Shown: piece after piece, positions 1 through 7,973 of the stretch
Layout: each line of letters starts with the position of its first letter
Numbering within the stretch: the first letter of the stretch is position 1
Translations under genes and position numbers: made by a program
Notes under the pieces: generated by a model
The model's database searches: none
Told to the model about the DNA's origin: nothing
Seen by the model: only the letters and a program-made list of their open reading frames with translations
Source: Corynebacterium sphenisci DSM 44792
GTDB taxonomy: Bacteria > Actinomycetota > Actinomycetes > Mycobacteriales > Mycobacteriaceae
Direction: 5' to 3'
DNA: 64,000 bases
NCBI RefSeq assembly: GCF_001941505.1
Contig: NZ_CP009248.1
Span: forward strand, 62,001-126,000

Positions 1-448
1 GGGGCTCCTCGACGGGCGGGGTGGCCTCGGCGGGGGCGGTCCCGGTGAGCTCGATCAGGCCGATGTCGACCCCGCCGACGCGCTCGTAGGCCGATTCCAC
101 CATCTGCCCCGCCCAGGCGGCGGCACCACGGGCGTCGTCCACGGCGAAGCGGTCGCCGACGTCGCCGCAGTGCCCGGCGGTGAGGATGAACCGGCGGGAT
201 CCGTGGCCGACGAGGAACCCGGTGGAGCAGGCGCCGTCGCCGTCGACGTTGATGATCCGGCCGCCGGGGATGACCTGGCCGGGGTGCTCCAGCCAGGCCC
301 ATTCCTCGGAGGAGTGGTAGACGGGGGCGGCGCCGGCCGGGGCGGGGGCGAGCCCCAGCAGCGCGCCCAGGGTGAGCAGCAGGGCCGTGGCGGCGGCGGT
401 GAGGCGCCCGCGCGGGGCGGCGGTGGCGGTGGCGGTGGTGCGGTGCAT
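1..448 (-). CDS. Secreted trypsin-like serine protease, C-terminus outside window
   Basis: This is the N-terminal 149 residues of a chymotrypsin-fold (S1 family) protease; the rest lies before base 1. A signal peptide is clear: basic start, hydrophobic run at about residues 17-34, and cleavage after an A-G-A sequence near residue 41. The S1 catalytic histidine sits in the LTAGHC motif (His93) and the catalytic aspartate is probably Asp128 in VDIGLIEL; the serine is not in the window. The start ATG follows a GAGGGAGC ribosome site. It is probably a small exported peptidase of unknown substrate. The family call is firm; function beyond proteolysis is inference. Confidence 0.8.
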   Translation of the reverse strand, partial: MHRTTATATAAPRGRLTAAATALLLTLGALLGLAPAPAGAAPVYHSSEEWAWLEHPGQVIPGGRIINVDGDGACSTGFLVGHGSRRFILTAGHCGDVGDRFAVDDARGAAAWAGQMVESAYERVGGVDIGLIELTGTAPAEATPPVEEP

Positions 449-560
449 CGGGGGCTCCCTCGGGTCGGGGTCGGCGGTCCGGTCACCGCTTCGACGCGCG
501 GCGGCCGCCGATGTTCCCGGCCCCGCCCCGGGCGCCCCCGCGACCCGGCCCCGGATCGGC

Positions 561-594
561 GCGGACCCCGGCGGCCGGGGCCGTCGGGGTCCGC
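561..594 (-). terminator. Hairpin after first acyl-CoA synthetase gene
   Basis: A perfect 10-bp inverted repeat (561-570 with 585-594) around a GC-rich loop lies 16 nt beyond the stop codon of the minus-strand acyl-CoA synthetase. There is no clear U-tract, so termination is inferred from position and stem strength. Confidence 0.45.
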
Positions 595-610
595 ATGCGG
601 GCGTGGGGCG

Positions 611-2338
611 TCAGCGGCCCTCGGCGGCCTTGACGTCCGGCAGCTCCCGCTTGAGCACCTTGCCGGTGTCGTTGCGGGGCAGATCCTCCATCCAGAACAC
701 GTCGCGCGGCTCGGCCTGCTCGATGAGCTCGTCGACGACGTGCTGCTTGACCATCTCCTCGGTGAGGTTGCGGCCGGCCTCGGAGTCCTCCCGGACCACG
801 TAGGCGACGAGGCGGGACTTGATCGGGTCGGTCTTGTCCCCGCGCACGAACACGTCCTTCACCCCGGGCAGGGTGCCCAGGGCCTCCTCGGCCTCGCGGG
901 GGAAGATGTTCTCCCCCCCGTTGATGATCATGTCGTCGGCGCGGCCGCAGACGTAGAGGAAGCCGCGCTCGTCGAGGTAGCCCAGGTCCCCGATGGCGAC
1001 CTGGTTGTCCTCGATGTCGATCGGGATCTCCGGGTTGGAGTAGCCCTTGAACATCATCCCGTTGGCGGAGAAGATCCGGCCCACGGTGCCCTGCGGCACC
1101 TCCCGGCCCTCCTCGTCGCGGATGGACAGCCTCACCCCGGGCATCGCCGGGCCGGCGGTCTCCGGGTCCGCGTCGAGCATCTCCGCGGAGGCCATGGCGA
1201 CCTGGCCGATTTCGGTGGAGCCGTAGAAGTTGGAGGTCACCGGGCCGAAGCGCTTGTTCAGCTTGCGCACCAGCCAGGCGGGCATGGCGTTGCCGGAGGA
1301 GACGATGAACCGGGGCTTCTTCAGGTTGTAGGGGCGGGTGGCCTCCTCCGCCTCGAGCATCTCCTTGAGGAAGACCACGGAGGAGACGTAGGCGTTGACC
1401 CCGTGCCGCTCGGCGTCCTCCATGCACTTCACCGGGTCGAAGACGCGGCGCAGCACCAGGGTGGCGCGGGCGGCGAAGGCGAGGTTGATGTTGCCCCAGC
1501 CCCAGGCGTGGAACATCGAGGCGGTCTGCTGCACCACCAGGTGCGGGCGCCACGGCACCCGCTGCAGGATGCCTGCGGCGACCTTGGGGGTCTTCGGCTC
1601 GCCGTAGATGACGCCCTTGGGGGTGCCGGTGGTGCCGGAGGACATGATGATGATCCGGCCCAGGTGCGCGATCTTGTCCAGCGTGACGTTGCCGCCGGTC
1701 TGGACGCGCTTCTGCAGGGTGGTCCACTCCGGCTTCATCGCCGGCGGGTTGGCGGGGTCCTCGATGTGGGTGACGGTGACCTTGACCCCGTCATGGCCCT
1801 CCGGGATCCGGTCCACGAACTCGTCGTCGATGAAGAGGTGGTCGACCCGGTGCTCGGTGAGGATCCGATCCAGCTGCGCCTCCGAGGAGCCCACGTTGAG
1901 CAGGAGCACGTCGACGCCGATGAAGCCCTTCGCGGCGAGCGGGATGACCATGCCGCGGCCGTTGCGGGCCATGATCGCCACCCGGGTGCCGGGGCCGGCG
2001 CCCTCGGCGCGGAGGTTCTTCGCCAGCGAGGTGACCTCCTCGTCGAGCCGGCGCCAGGTCATCTCGCCCTCATCGTCGATGATCGCGATCCGGTGCGGGT
2101 CGCGGGCGACGGCCCGGCGCAGCTGCGCGGCGGTGGAGAAGCGCCAGCGCACCATCGCCTCGGCGAGCCGGTAGGCCTGCAGCGGGCTGCGGAAGTTGAG
2201 CATCCCGGTGCGCAGGATCGGCGGGATCGCCTGGATGAAGTTGAGGATCTCCGGGACCGACCAGGCGGGGATGCCGTGGTGCACCTCCGGGTAGTACTCG
2301 GACTTCGGCATGGGCTGCTGCGACTCGTTGCTGGGCAC
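611..2338 (-). CDS. Long-chain acyl-CoA synthetase (FadD-type, AMP-forming)
   Basis: This 575-residue ANL-superfamily enzyme should activate a fatty acid to acyl-AMP and then acyl-CoA. All core motifs are present: phosphate loop MSSGTTGTPKG (232-242), YGSTE (372-376), GD at 450-451, GRADD (465-469) and the C-terminal adenylation lysine in NDTGK (Lys560). The start is GTG, preceded by GAAGGAGAG. No signal or membrane segment is seen. It is a paralogue of the next gene upstream on the same strand, sharing blocks such as FHAWGW and SSGNA. With the acyl-CoA oxidase-type gene behind them it forms a fatty-acid degradation group resembling mycobacterial fadD/fadE clusters. Substrate chain length cannot be read from sequence. 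Confidence 0.88.
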   Translation of the reverse strand: MPSNESQQPMPKSEYYPEVHHGIPAWSVPEILNFIQAIPPILRTGMLNFRSPLQAYRLAEAMVRWRFSTAAQLRRAVARDPHRIAIIDDEGEMTWRRLDEEVTSLAKNLRAEGAGPGTRVAIMARNGRGMVIPLAAKGFIGVDVLLLNVGSSEAQLDRILTEHRVDHLFIDDEFVDRIPEGHDGVKVTVTHIEDPANPPAMKPEWTTLQKRVQTGGNVTLDKIAHLGRIIIMSSGTTGTPKGVIYGEPKTPKVAAGILQRVPWRPHLVVQQTASMFHAWGWGNINLAFAARATLVLRRVFDPVKCMEDAERHGVNAYVSSVVFLKEMLEAEEATRPYNLKKPRFIVSSGNAMPAWLVRKLNKRFGPVTSNFYGSTEIGQVAMASAEMLDADPETAGPAMPGVRLSIRDEEGREVPQGTVGRIFSANGMMFKGYSNPEIPIDIEDNQVAIGDLGYLDERGFLYVCGRADDMIINGGENIFPREAEEALGTLPGVKDVFVRGDKTDPIKSRLVAYVVREDSEAGRNLTEEMVKQHVVDELIEQAEPRDVFWMEDLPRNDTGKVLKRELPDVKAAEGR

Positions 2339-2473
2339 TGACTCTCCTTCACGGCGGGGCTCGCCGGCTGGCGGACGGCGAGGGATCGGCGGATCCGGGC
2401 GGGTCGCATGACCCTCCCGGATAAGCCTTCGCGGAATGATACCCGTCCGTTACCTTCCGGTCCGCATGCGGGC

Positions 2474-2506
2474 GCCGGCCCACCCGCGGCGGCGGGGGTG
2501 GCCGGC
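2474..2506 (-). terminator. Hairpin after second acyl-CoA synthetase gene
   Basis: An inverted repeat (GCCGGCC-ACCC pairing with GGGT-GGCCGGC, one bulged base) starts 14 nt past the stop codon of the minus-strand gene. No U-tract is visible; it is a plausible terminator by position only. Confidence 0.4.
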
Positions 2507-2520
2507 GTCCCGCGGCCTGC

Positions 2521-4200
2521 TCAGGCCTCGACCCGCTCCAGGGTCTCCAGGGAGCGCGGCACGACCTTGCCGGCGGCGTTGCGGGGCAGGTGGTCGACGA
2601 AGAACACCCGGTCCGGCACCGACCAGCTGGCGAGGTGCCGGCGCACGTACTCCTGCAGGTAGTCGCCGGTGAGGGCGGCGCCGGCCGGTTCCTCGGAGCG
2701 CACCACGTACAGGTGCATCTGGGCGACCAGGTCATCGTCGTTGACGCCATGGGCGTAGACGTCGCCGACCCCGGGCAGCGGGCCGAGCAGCTCGTCGACC
2801 TCCCGGGGGAAGACGTTCTCCCCGCCGCGGATGATCATGTCGTCGGAGCGGCCGCAGACGTAGAGGTAGCCGTTCTCGTCCATGGTGGCCAGATCGCCGA
2901 TCTCGAACATGCCGTCCACGGTGCGCCAGGTGTCCTTGGGGCTGAGGTAGCCCTTGAAGGTCAGCTCCTGGGTGGTGTGCACCCGGCCCACCTCGCCGGG
3001 GCCGACGGGCCGGCCCTCATCGTCGAGCAGCGCCAGGCGCACCCCGATCGCGGGCCGGCCGGCGGTCTCCGGCATCCGGGCGAGCTCCTCCCCGGAGGCG
3101 ATCGCGGTCAGCCCGGCCTCGGTGGAGCCGTAGAAGTTGCACACCACCGGGCCGAAGCGCTCGGTGAGCTCGGTGACCAGCCAGCCGGGGATGGCGTTGC
3201 CGGAGGAGATGATGAACTCGAAGGGGCCGACCCGGCGGTCCGGGTCCTCGTCCAGGGCCTCCTTGAGGTACTTCAGCCAGATCGCGGCGGAGACCAGCCC
3301 GTTGACCCCGTAGCGCTCGCACTGGTCCAGGCAGCGGCGGGCGTCGTAGACGCGCTGGGTGATGATGGTGGCGCCGGTGACCAGTCCGATGATCACGTTC
3401 GCCCAGCCCCAGGCGTGGAACATGGAGGCGGCCTGGTGCACGACCATGTTGCGCCGCCACGGGATCCGGTCGGTGATCGCGCCGAGGGTGGCCGGGGTCT
3501 TCGGCTCATCGCGCAGGATGCCCTTGGGCAGCCCGGTGGTGCCGGAGGACATGATGATGATCCGGCCCTGCTCGGGCTTGCGGGCCAGCGGGGTGGTCCC
3601 GCCGGCGGCGACCAGGTCGGACATGACCAGGGCGCCGGCGGGCAACCCGGAGCGGTCCGTGGGGTCCTCCAGGTGGGTGATCACCAGCTGCACCCCGGGC
3701 AGCTCCTCGGGCAGCTGCGGCAGGAACTCCTCGTCGAGGAAGAGGAAGCGCACGTCGTTCTGCTCGACGATGCCCTCGATCTGGTTCGGCGAGGCGCCGA
3801 TGTTGAGCAGCATGATCTCGGAGCCGATCAGGGCCTTGATGGCCATCGGCTCGATGATCCCGCGGCCGTTGCGGGCGATCACCGCGAAGGCGGTGCCGGG
3901 GCCCATGCCGCGGTCCATCATGGCCCGGGCCAGGTTCACCGAGTCATCGCGCAGCTGCCGGTAGGTCAGCTCGCCGAGGTCGTCGACGAGGGCGAGCCGG
4001 TCCGGATAGCGCAATGCGCCCATGTGCAGGATGGCGCCCACGGAGAGCTTCCAGCGGCGCAGGTAGCTCAGGATGGCCGGCGCCTGGGCGGGGGTCATGG
4101 CGAGCGCTCCGGAGCGCAGCAGCGGGCGCAGCGATTTCGCCGCCGCCCGGATCTGGAAGGACAGCGGGTTCTTCGGGGAGACGTTGACTTCGGCGTGCAT
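2521..4200 (-). CDS. Long-chain acyl-CoA synthetase (FadD-type), paralogue
   Basis: A 559-residue AMP-forming acyl-CoA synthetase, paralogous to the gene at 611-2338. Motifs: SSGTTGLPKG (218-227), YGSTE (357-361), a GD/GRSDD block and the terminal GK lysine (Lys545). The ATG at 4200 has a good ribosome site (GGAGGAA). The two synthetases are separated by 182 bp with a hairpin between, so they may be separate transcripts. The tandem pair suggests duplication followed by substrate divergence; which fatty acids each uses is unknown. Confidence 0.88.
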   Translation of the reverse strand: MHAEVNVSPKNPLSFQIRAAAKSLRPLLRSGALAMTPAQAPAILSYLRRWKLSVGAILHMGALRYPDRLALVDDLGELTYRQLRDDSVNLARAMMDRGMGPGTAFAVIARNGRGIIEPMAIKALIGSEIMLLNIGASPNQIEGIVEQNDVRFLFLDEEFLPQLPEELPGVQLVITHLEDPTDRSGLPAGALVMSDLVAAGGTTPLARKPEQGRIIIMSSGTTGLPKGILRDEPKTPATLGAITDRIPWRRNMVVHQAASMFHAWGWANVIIGLVTGATIITQRVYDARRCLDQCERYGVNGLVSAAIWLKYLKEALDEDPDRRVGPFEFIISSGNAIPGWLVTELTERFGPVVCNFYGSTEAGLTAIASGEELARMPETAGRPAIGVRLALLDDEGRPVGPGEVGRVHTTQELTFKGYLSPKDTWRTVDGMFEIGDLATMDENGYLYVCGRSDDMIIRGGENVFPREVDELLGPLPGVGDVYAHGVNDDDLVAQMHLYVVRSEEPAGAALTGDYLQEYVRRHLASWSVPDRVFFVDHLPRNAAGKVVPRSLETLERVEA

Positions 4201-4595
4201 GGCGGGTTCCTCCGGGCGGGATCGTGCGTGCTGCGGGGTGCCGCGGCGGCCGGCGGCGCCGGCCGCGGGCGGTGCGGTGGCCGCCCAGCGTACCCCGATG
4301 CTTCGGGGATGGAAAGCAGGTGCCGGTGGCGGCGCCCGCGTCGTTCCCTGAATCAGGATTTCGACGGCAAATATTACGCCCGGGTCACGGATTGTCCACT
4401 TCCGTCACACTGGTTTCGCGGTGATACCACCCCTTTCCACGCTGCGACCTGCGCGAAGGCCCCGTTTTCGCCCCGGGTCGCGGTCCGGTAACACCGCCCC
4501 CGGCCGCTCCCCCCGGACATGAGGAAAGGCTCATGCCCGGGATGGCCGATCCGCCGATCGGCCATCCCGGGCATGCTGCCGGGGGCGGGGTGCGG
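4201..4595. other. Intergenic region with promoter-like site and terminator
   Basis: No gene is visible in these 395 bp. The half next to the synthetase is relatively AT-rich and holds a minus-strand TAATAT (4371-4376) that could be the -10 element for the synthetase, with a leader of about 165 nt. The other end holds the long hairpin at 4532-4575. Confidence 0.4.
4532..4575 (-). terminator. Strong 19-bp hairpin terminator of the acyl-CoA oxidase gene
   Basis: A perfect 19-bp inverted repeat (4532-4550 with 4557-4575) around the 6-nt loop CCGCCG lies 20 nt past the stop codon of the minus-strand gene. In that direction it is followed by AGCCTTTCCTC, a weak pyrimidine tract. This is one of the longest perfect stems I found in the window and fits an intrinsic terminator. 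Confidence 0.7.
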
Positions 4596-6644
4596 CTAGT
4601 TGCCGTCGACCCCGGGGGTCTCGCTGAGCATGGGCACGTCCACCAGGGCGCGCGGCACCGCGAAGGCGTCCACGAGCACCCCGGCCCACGGGCCCAGGGA
4701 GTCGACCAGGTCGTTGACCGCGGCGCGGGCGGCCTTGGTGCGCAGCCGGCCGAGGATGTTCTGCTCCTGGTACCAGCCGGAGTGGGTCGCGATGGTGGAC
4801 AGCGCGAAGAGGTTGCGCAGCTGGTTGAACACCGGCAGCGCCGGGTCATCGGCGGCCATCGCGGCCTCCTCCTCGACCATCGCCTCCAGCAGCAGCGAGT
4901 CGATCCGGGCCCAGGCGCAGGCGATCAGGTGATCCTGGGCGCCGTCGACGGCGGCCACCGCATCGGCGATCTCCATCTTCTTCGCTCCGCGCAGCCGGCG
5001 CACCAGGGACTTCAGCAGGTTCTGCTCCCGGTCCCGGAAGAGCTTCACCTGGTAACCGGCGTGGAACAGCGACTCCTCGTCGCGGTCGGTGACCGAGTCC
5101 ACCAGGGTCTGCACCGTGGCCGCCACGGAGGTGCGCCGCCACAGCACGTCGCCGACGTTGTCCACCCCGTAGCGCAGCATGGCCAGCGGGTCCAGCCCGG
5201 ACATGTCCCGGGCGTAGGCGGTGATGAGCTCCTTGCCGACCAGCTGCAGCAGCACCGTGTTGTCGCCCTCGAAGGTGGTGAACACGTCCGAGTCGGCCTT
5301 GTGCACGGTGAGCAGGTTCTCCGCCATGTAGCCGGCGCCGCCGCAGGCCTCGCGGCACTCCTGGATGGTGGCGGTGGCGTGCGCGGTGGCGGCGACCTTC
5401 ACCGCGGCGGCGCGGGACTCCATCTCCCGCTGCTTCCACTGCTGCTCCTCGGTGGGGTTGGCCACGTCCCACTCCCCGGCGGCGATGAGCTTCTCCTGCT
5501 CGTGCAGGCGCTCGATGATCCTGTTCTGCAGCAGCGCCAGGGCGTAGCTGCGGGCCAGCGGCACGAGCAGGCGCAGCCGGTGCGTGCGGTGCTCCATGAG
5601 GGTCTTCTCGTGGCCGGGCACGCCCTCGAACTGGCGGCGGCGCATCGCGTAGCGCACCGCGATGGTGAGGCTGGAGCGGGTGGCCGCGCCGGCGGCGGCG
5701 CCGACGGAGATCCGGCCCCGGATCAGGGTGCCGAGCATGGTGAAGAAGCGGCGGTTCGGCGAGTCGATCGGGGAGGAGTAGGCGCCGTCCTCGGAGACCT
5801 CGGCGAAGCGGTTGAGCAGGTTCTCCCGGGGCACCCGGACATGATCGAAGCGGATCGTGCCGTTGTCGATCTGCACCAGTCCGCCCTTGATGCCGTGGTC
5901 GGTGATGGTCACCCCGGGCATCGGGTTGCCCTCGTCATCGCGGAAGGGCACCAGCACGCAGTGCACGCCGTGGCTCTCGCCGGGATCCCCGGAGGCGTCC
6001 GGGGTGTGCAGCTGGGCGAACACCGCGACCATCCGGCCGTGCGCGGCGGCGTTGCCGATGTAGGCCTTCGCCGAGGCCGGGGTCGGCGAGTTCACCACGA
6101 ACTCCTTGGTCTCCCGGTCGTAGATCGCGGTGGTCTCCACGTTCTGCACGTCCGAGCCGTGGCCCAGCTCGGTCATGCCGAAGCTGCCGAGCAGCTTCAG
6201 GTCCATGATGTCCCTGACGTAGGCGCTGTGCCGCCCGGTGCCGAGGGCGTCGACCACCCCGCCCCACAGGCCCCACTGCACGCCGGACTTCACCATCACG
6301 GCGAGGTTGGCGTGGCCCATCATCTCCATCGCGGTGAGGCTGCCGCCGGTGTCGCCGGTGCCGCCGTGCGCCACGGAGAAGGAGCCGCGCTGCAGGCCGA
6401 ACTCGGCCATCCGCCGCAGGCGGGGGATGAGCCACTCCCGGGCCTCGTCGAGGGGCAGGCCCGGCTCGGGGAGGAAGAAGGGGTCGTCGAGGAATCCCCG
6501 GACCCGCTCGCGCACATCGGCCCAGCGGCCGTCCAGGATGCGCTGCAGCCCCTCGGCGGCGGCGGGATCGGGGGTCAGGGGCAGTCGCGGCGGACGGCCG
6601 GCGTCGACGCCGCCGGCGGTCTTCGCGTCATCGTTGGTGCTCAT
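4596..6644 (-). CDS. Acyl-CoA dehydrogenase/oxidase family flavoprotein
   Basis: A 682-residue acyl-CoA dehydrogenase-fold protein, long for a classical dehydrogenase (about 380-400) and closer to acyl-CoA oxidases or mycobacterial FadE6-type enzymes. It carries the flavin-side block MTELGHGSD and the oxidase-like C-terminal run CGGAGYMAENL then TTFEGDNTVLLQ, whose glutamate is the expected catalytic base. It would introduce the trans-2 double bond in acyl-CoA, with electrons passed to oxygen or an electron-transfer protein. I chose the ATG at 6644 (MSTNDD); an in-frame ATG at 6686 would add 14 residues. It stands upstream of two acyl-CoA synthetases on the same strand, implying fatty-acid oxidation. 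Oxidase versus dehydrogenase activity is undecided. Confidence 0.82.
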   Translation of the reverse strand: MSTNDDAKTAGGVDAGRPPRLPLTPDPAAAEGLQRILDGRWADVRERVRGFLDDPFFLPEPGLPLDEAREWLIPRLRRMAEFGLQRGSFSVAHGGTGDTGGSLTAMEMMGHANLAVMVKSGVQWGLWGGVVDALGTGRHSAYVRDIMDLKLLGSFGMTELGHGSDVQNVETTAIYDRETKEFVVNSPTPASAKAYIGNAAAHGRMVAVFAQLHTPDASGDPGESHGVHCVLVPFRDDEGNPMPGVTITDHGIKGGLVQIDNGTIRFDHVRVPRENLLNRFAEVSEDGAYSSPIDSPNRRFFTMLGTLIRGRISVGAAAGAATRSSLTIAVRYAMRRRQFEGVPGHEKTLMEHRTHRLRLLVPLARSYALALLQNRIIERLHEQEKLIAAGEWDVANPTEEQQWKQREMESRAAAVKVAATAHATATIQECREACGGAGYMAENLLTVHKADSDVFTTFEGDNTVLLQLVGKELITAYARDMSGLDPLAMLRYGVDNVGDVLWRRTSVAATVQTLVDSVTDRDEESLFHAGYQVKLFRDREQNLLKSLVRRLRGAKKMEIADAVAAVDGAQDHLIACAWARIDSLLLEAMVEEEAAMAADDPALPVFNQLRNLFALSTIATHSGWYQEQNILGRLRTKAARAAVNDLVDSLGPWAGVLVDAFAVPRALVDVPMLSETPGVDGN

Positions 6645-6702
6645 GGGGGAAGGGTCGCATGCGAAGCCCGGGGAAACAATGTTCACGCACGATGCACGGG
6701 TG

Positions 6703-6708
6703 ATTATC
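6703..6708 (-). promoter_or_regulatory. -10 element for acyl-CoA oxidase-type gene
   Basis: Minus-strand GATAAT, close to the actinobacterial TANNNT consensus, about 58 nt ahead of the chosen ATG in an AT-richer pocket. No convincing -35 is seen. Confidence 0.4.
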
Positions 6709-6804
6709 AGCGGCTGCTCAGCGAGTGCCCGGCCTACGGGGTTGGCATCGGGGGTGACGTGCGGTTTCGCGCGATTCCCGGGTGCCCCCGGAGGGGCCGC
6801 CGGC

Positions 6805-7644
6805 TCAGGGGCGGGCGACCTCCGGCCGGGCCGCCTCCGCCCCCTCGAGCAGCGCCGCCAGCGCCGCCTCGTCGGCGCCGCCGCAGCGGTCCAGCCAGCG
6901 GCCCAGCGCCTCGGCCTCCGCGGCGGTGACCCACAGCCGGTAGCGGTGCTTCACCGCGGTCTGCCGCGCCGCGTAGGCGCAGCGGAAGGCCCGGTTGGGC
7001 GGCTGCCAGGTCGCCGCGTCCCCGTCGCCCTTGGCCATGTTCGCCGGCCCGTCCACGGCGAGCAGGTTGAGCGGATCATTGGCCAGCGCCCGGCGCTCGT
7101 CCGGGTCCAGCGCCTGCGCCCCCTTCTGCCAGGCGTCGGAGAGCGCCACCACATGGTCCACGTGCACCGCCCGGGAGGTCTCCGGGCCGCGGCGGAAGCC
7201 GATCGCCTCGCCCGTGTACGGGTCGTCGAGCACCCCGGCGAGCACCACGCAGCCCCGGGTGCCCGGCTTCAGCTCCACCCGGCCCAGATCCCGGCGCAGG
7301 ATGTCGTTGCGGGTGTCGCAGCCGTTGCGGCCCAGCGCCACCGGCACATCATCGCTCCAGCGCTGGCCGAACTCGGCGCGGTCGTAGCCGGTCCTCGGGG
7401 CGCGGCCCTTCACCGGCAGCTCCGCGAGCAGACCCCGGATCGCCGCCGCGGCCGGACCGGGGCCCTGCTCCGCCGGGGCCGGCGGGGCCGCGCCGGGGTC
7501 GGCGGGGGCGTGGATCGGCGGCGGCGCCGGCGGGGCCGGGTCGCCGGGCCCCGCCGGCGCGCAGCCGGCGAGGGCGAGCAGCGCGGCGAGCCCGCCCGCC
7601 GCGCGGCGGGGCGGGCGCGCGGTGGGGTGGGGCGGGCCGGCCAT
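6805..7644 (-). CDS. Exported lipoprotein with DUF1524/HNH nuclease motif
   Basis: A 279-residue protein with an arginine-rich start, hydrophobic segment and lipobox LALAGC (lipidated Cys28), then a proline/alanine-rich linker to about residue 65. The C-terminal half matches the DUF1524 (GmrSD C-terminal-like) HNH family: [12 protein letters not shown] with His161 and His164, then [18 protein letters not shown] and a W-P-N stretch. Such proteins are predicted metal-dependent nucleases. The lipobox places it outside the membrane, so it may degrade extracellular DNA; that role is inferred. TAGGGT lies 8 nt before the ATG, suggesting a leaderless message. Confidence 0.78.
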   Translation of the reverse strand: MAGPPHPTARPPRRAAGGLAALLALAGCAPAGPGDPAPPAPPPIHAPADPGAAPPAPAEQGPGPAAAAIRGLLAELPVKGRAPRTGYDRAEFGQRWSDDVPVALGRNGCDTRNDILRRDLGRVELKPGTRGCVVLAGVLDDPYTGEAIGFRRGPETSRAVHVDHVVALSDAWQKGAQALDPDERRALANDPLNLLAVDGPANMAKGDGDAATWQPPNRAFRCAYAARQTAVKHRYRLWVTAAEAEALGRWLDRCGGADEAALAALLEGAEAARPEVARP

Positions 7645-7652
7645 GCCCGCCG

Positions 7653-7658
7653 ACCCTA
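7653..7658 (-). promoter_or_regulatory. -10 element of leaderless lipoprotein gene
   Basis: Minus-strand TAGGGT with an 8-nt spacer to the ATG at 7644; no ribosome site is present, as expected for leaderless transcription. Confidence 0.5.
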
Positions 7659-7790
7659 GCCCGGTCCGGGACGCGCCCGGCCGGCGGGGTCGAACACCGC
7701 GGCCGGCGGCACCGGCCCCCGGATCCCGCCGGGGGTGTTTCGCCGGCGTTACACCACCCTTTCACCGCCGATCAATCCCCCCGAGCAGAA

Positions 7791-7806
7791 TGTGACATAA
7801 ATCACC
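7791..7806 (+). promoter_or_regulatory. CRP/GlxR-type binding site upstream of gltB
   Basis: TGTGACATAAATCACC matches the published corynebacterial GlxR consensus TGTGANNTANNTCACA at every fixed base but the last. Its centre lies about 40 bp before the transcription start expected from the -10 at 7827-7832, the spacing of class II CRP activation. Binding by GlxR is inferred. Confidence 0.65.
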
Positions 7807-7826
7807 TCAACCGTGTGACCTGGGGA

Positions 7827-7832
7827 TATAAG
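7827..7832 (+). promoter_or_regulatory. Putative gltB -10 element
   Basis: TATAAG in the AT-rich pocket GGGGATATAAGG, about 140 nt before the chosen gltB start. It deviates from TANNNT at the last base; no -35 is evident, as is common at activator-dependent promoters. Confidence 0.35.
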
Positions 7833-7893
7833 GGTGGACTCGCTTTCCCCCCTGCTCCGCCCAGCCGCGACGATGAGCAGGTCACGCCCATGC

Positions 7894-7951
7894 GCCCCGC
7901 CGGGGCGCCCGCGGACGGCCGAGCGGCCGCCGGCGGGCGCCCCGGCGGGGC
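7894..7951 (+). repeat. 19-bp inverted repeat in the gltB leader
   Basis: A perfect 19-bp inverted repeat (7894-7912 with 7933-7951) flanks a 20-nt loop that itself contains CGGCCG repeats. The right arm ends about 6 nt before the GGAAAAGGGG ribosome site and 22 nt before the chosen ATG. It could act as an attenuator or shield translation initiation. If an upstream in-frame ATG (7890) were used, the hairpin would lie inside the coding region. Confidence 0.7.
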
Positions 7952-7973
7952 CGAACGGAAAAGGGGCCCCGCC

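Larger units (their letters stand above)
7645..7973. other. gltB upstream regulatory region
   Basis: These 329 bp hold no separate gene. Going towards gltB they contain the lipoprotein -10, a CRP/GlxR-type palindrome, a putative gltB -10, and a long leader hairpin ending just before the ribosome site. Confidence 0.6.

Noticed and set aside
7815..7973. Longer gltB N-terminus from 7815 or 7890
   Set aside because: It would put 53 or 28 extra low-complexity residues and the leader hairpin before the nucleophile cysteine; the ATG at 7974 has the best ribosome site.
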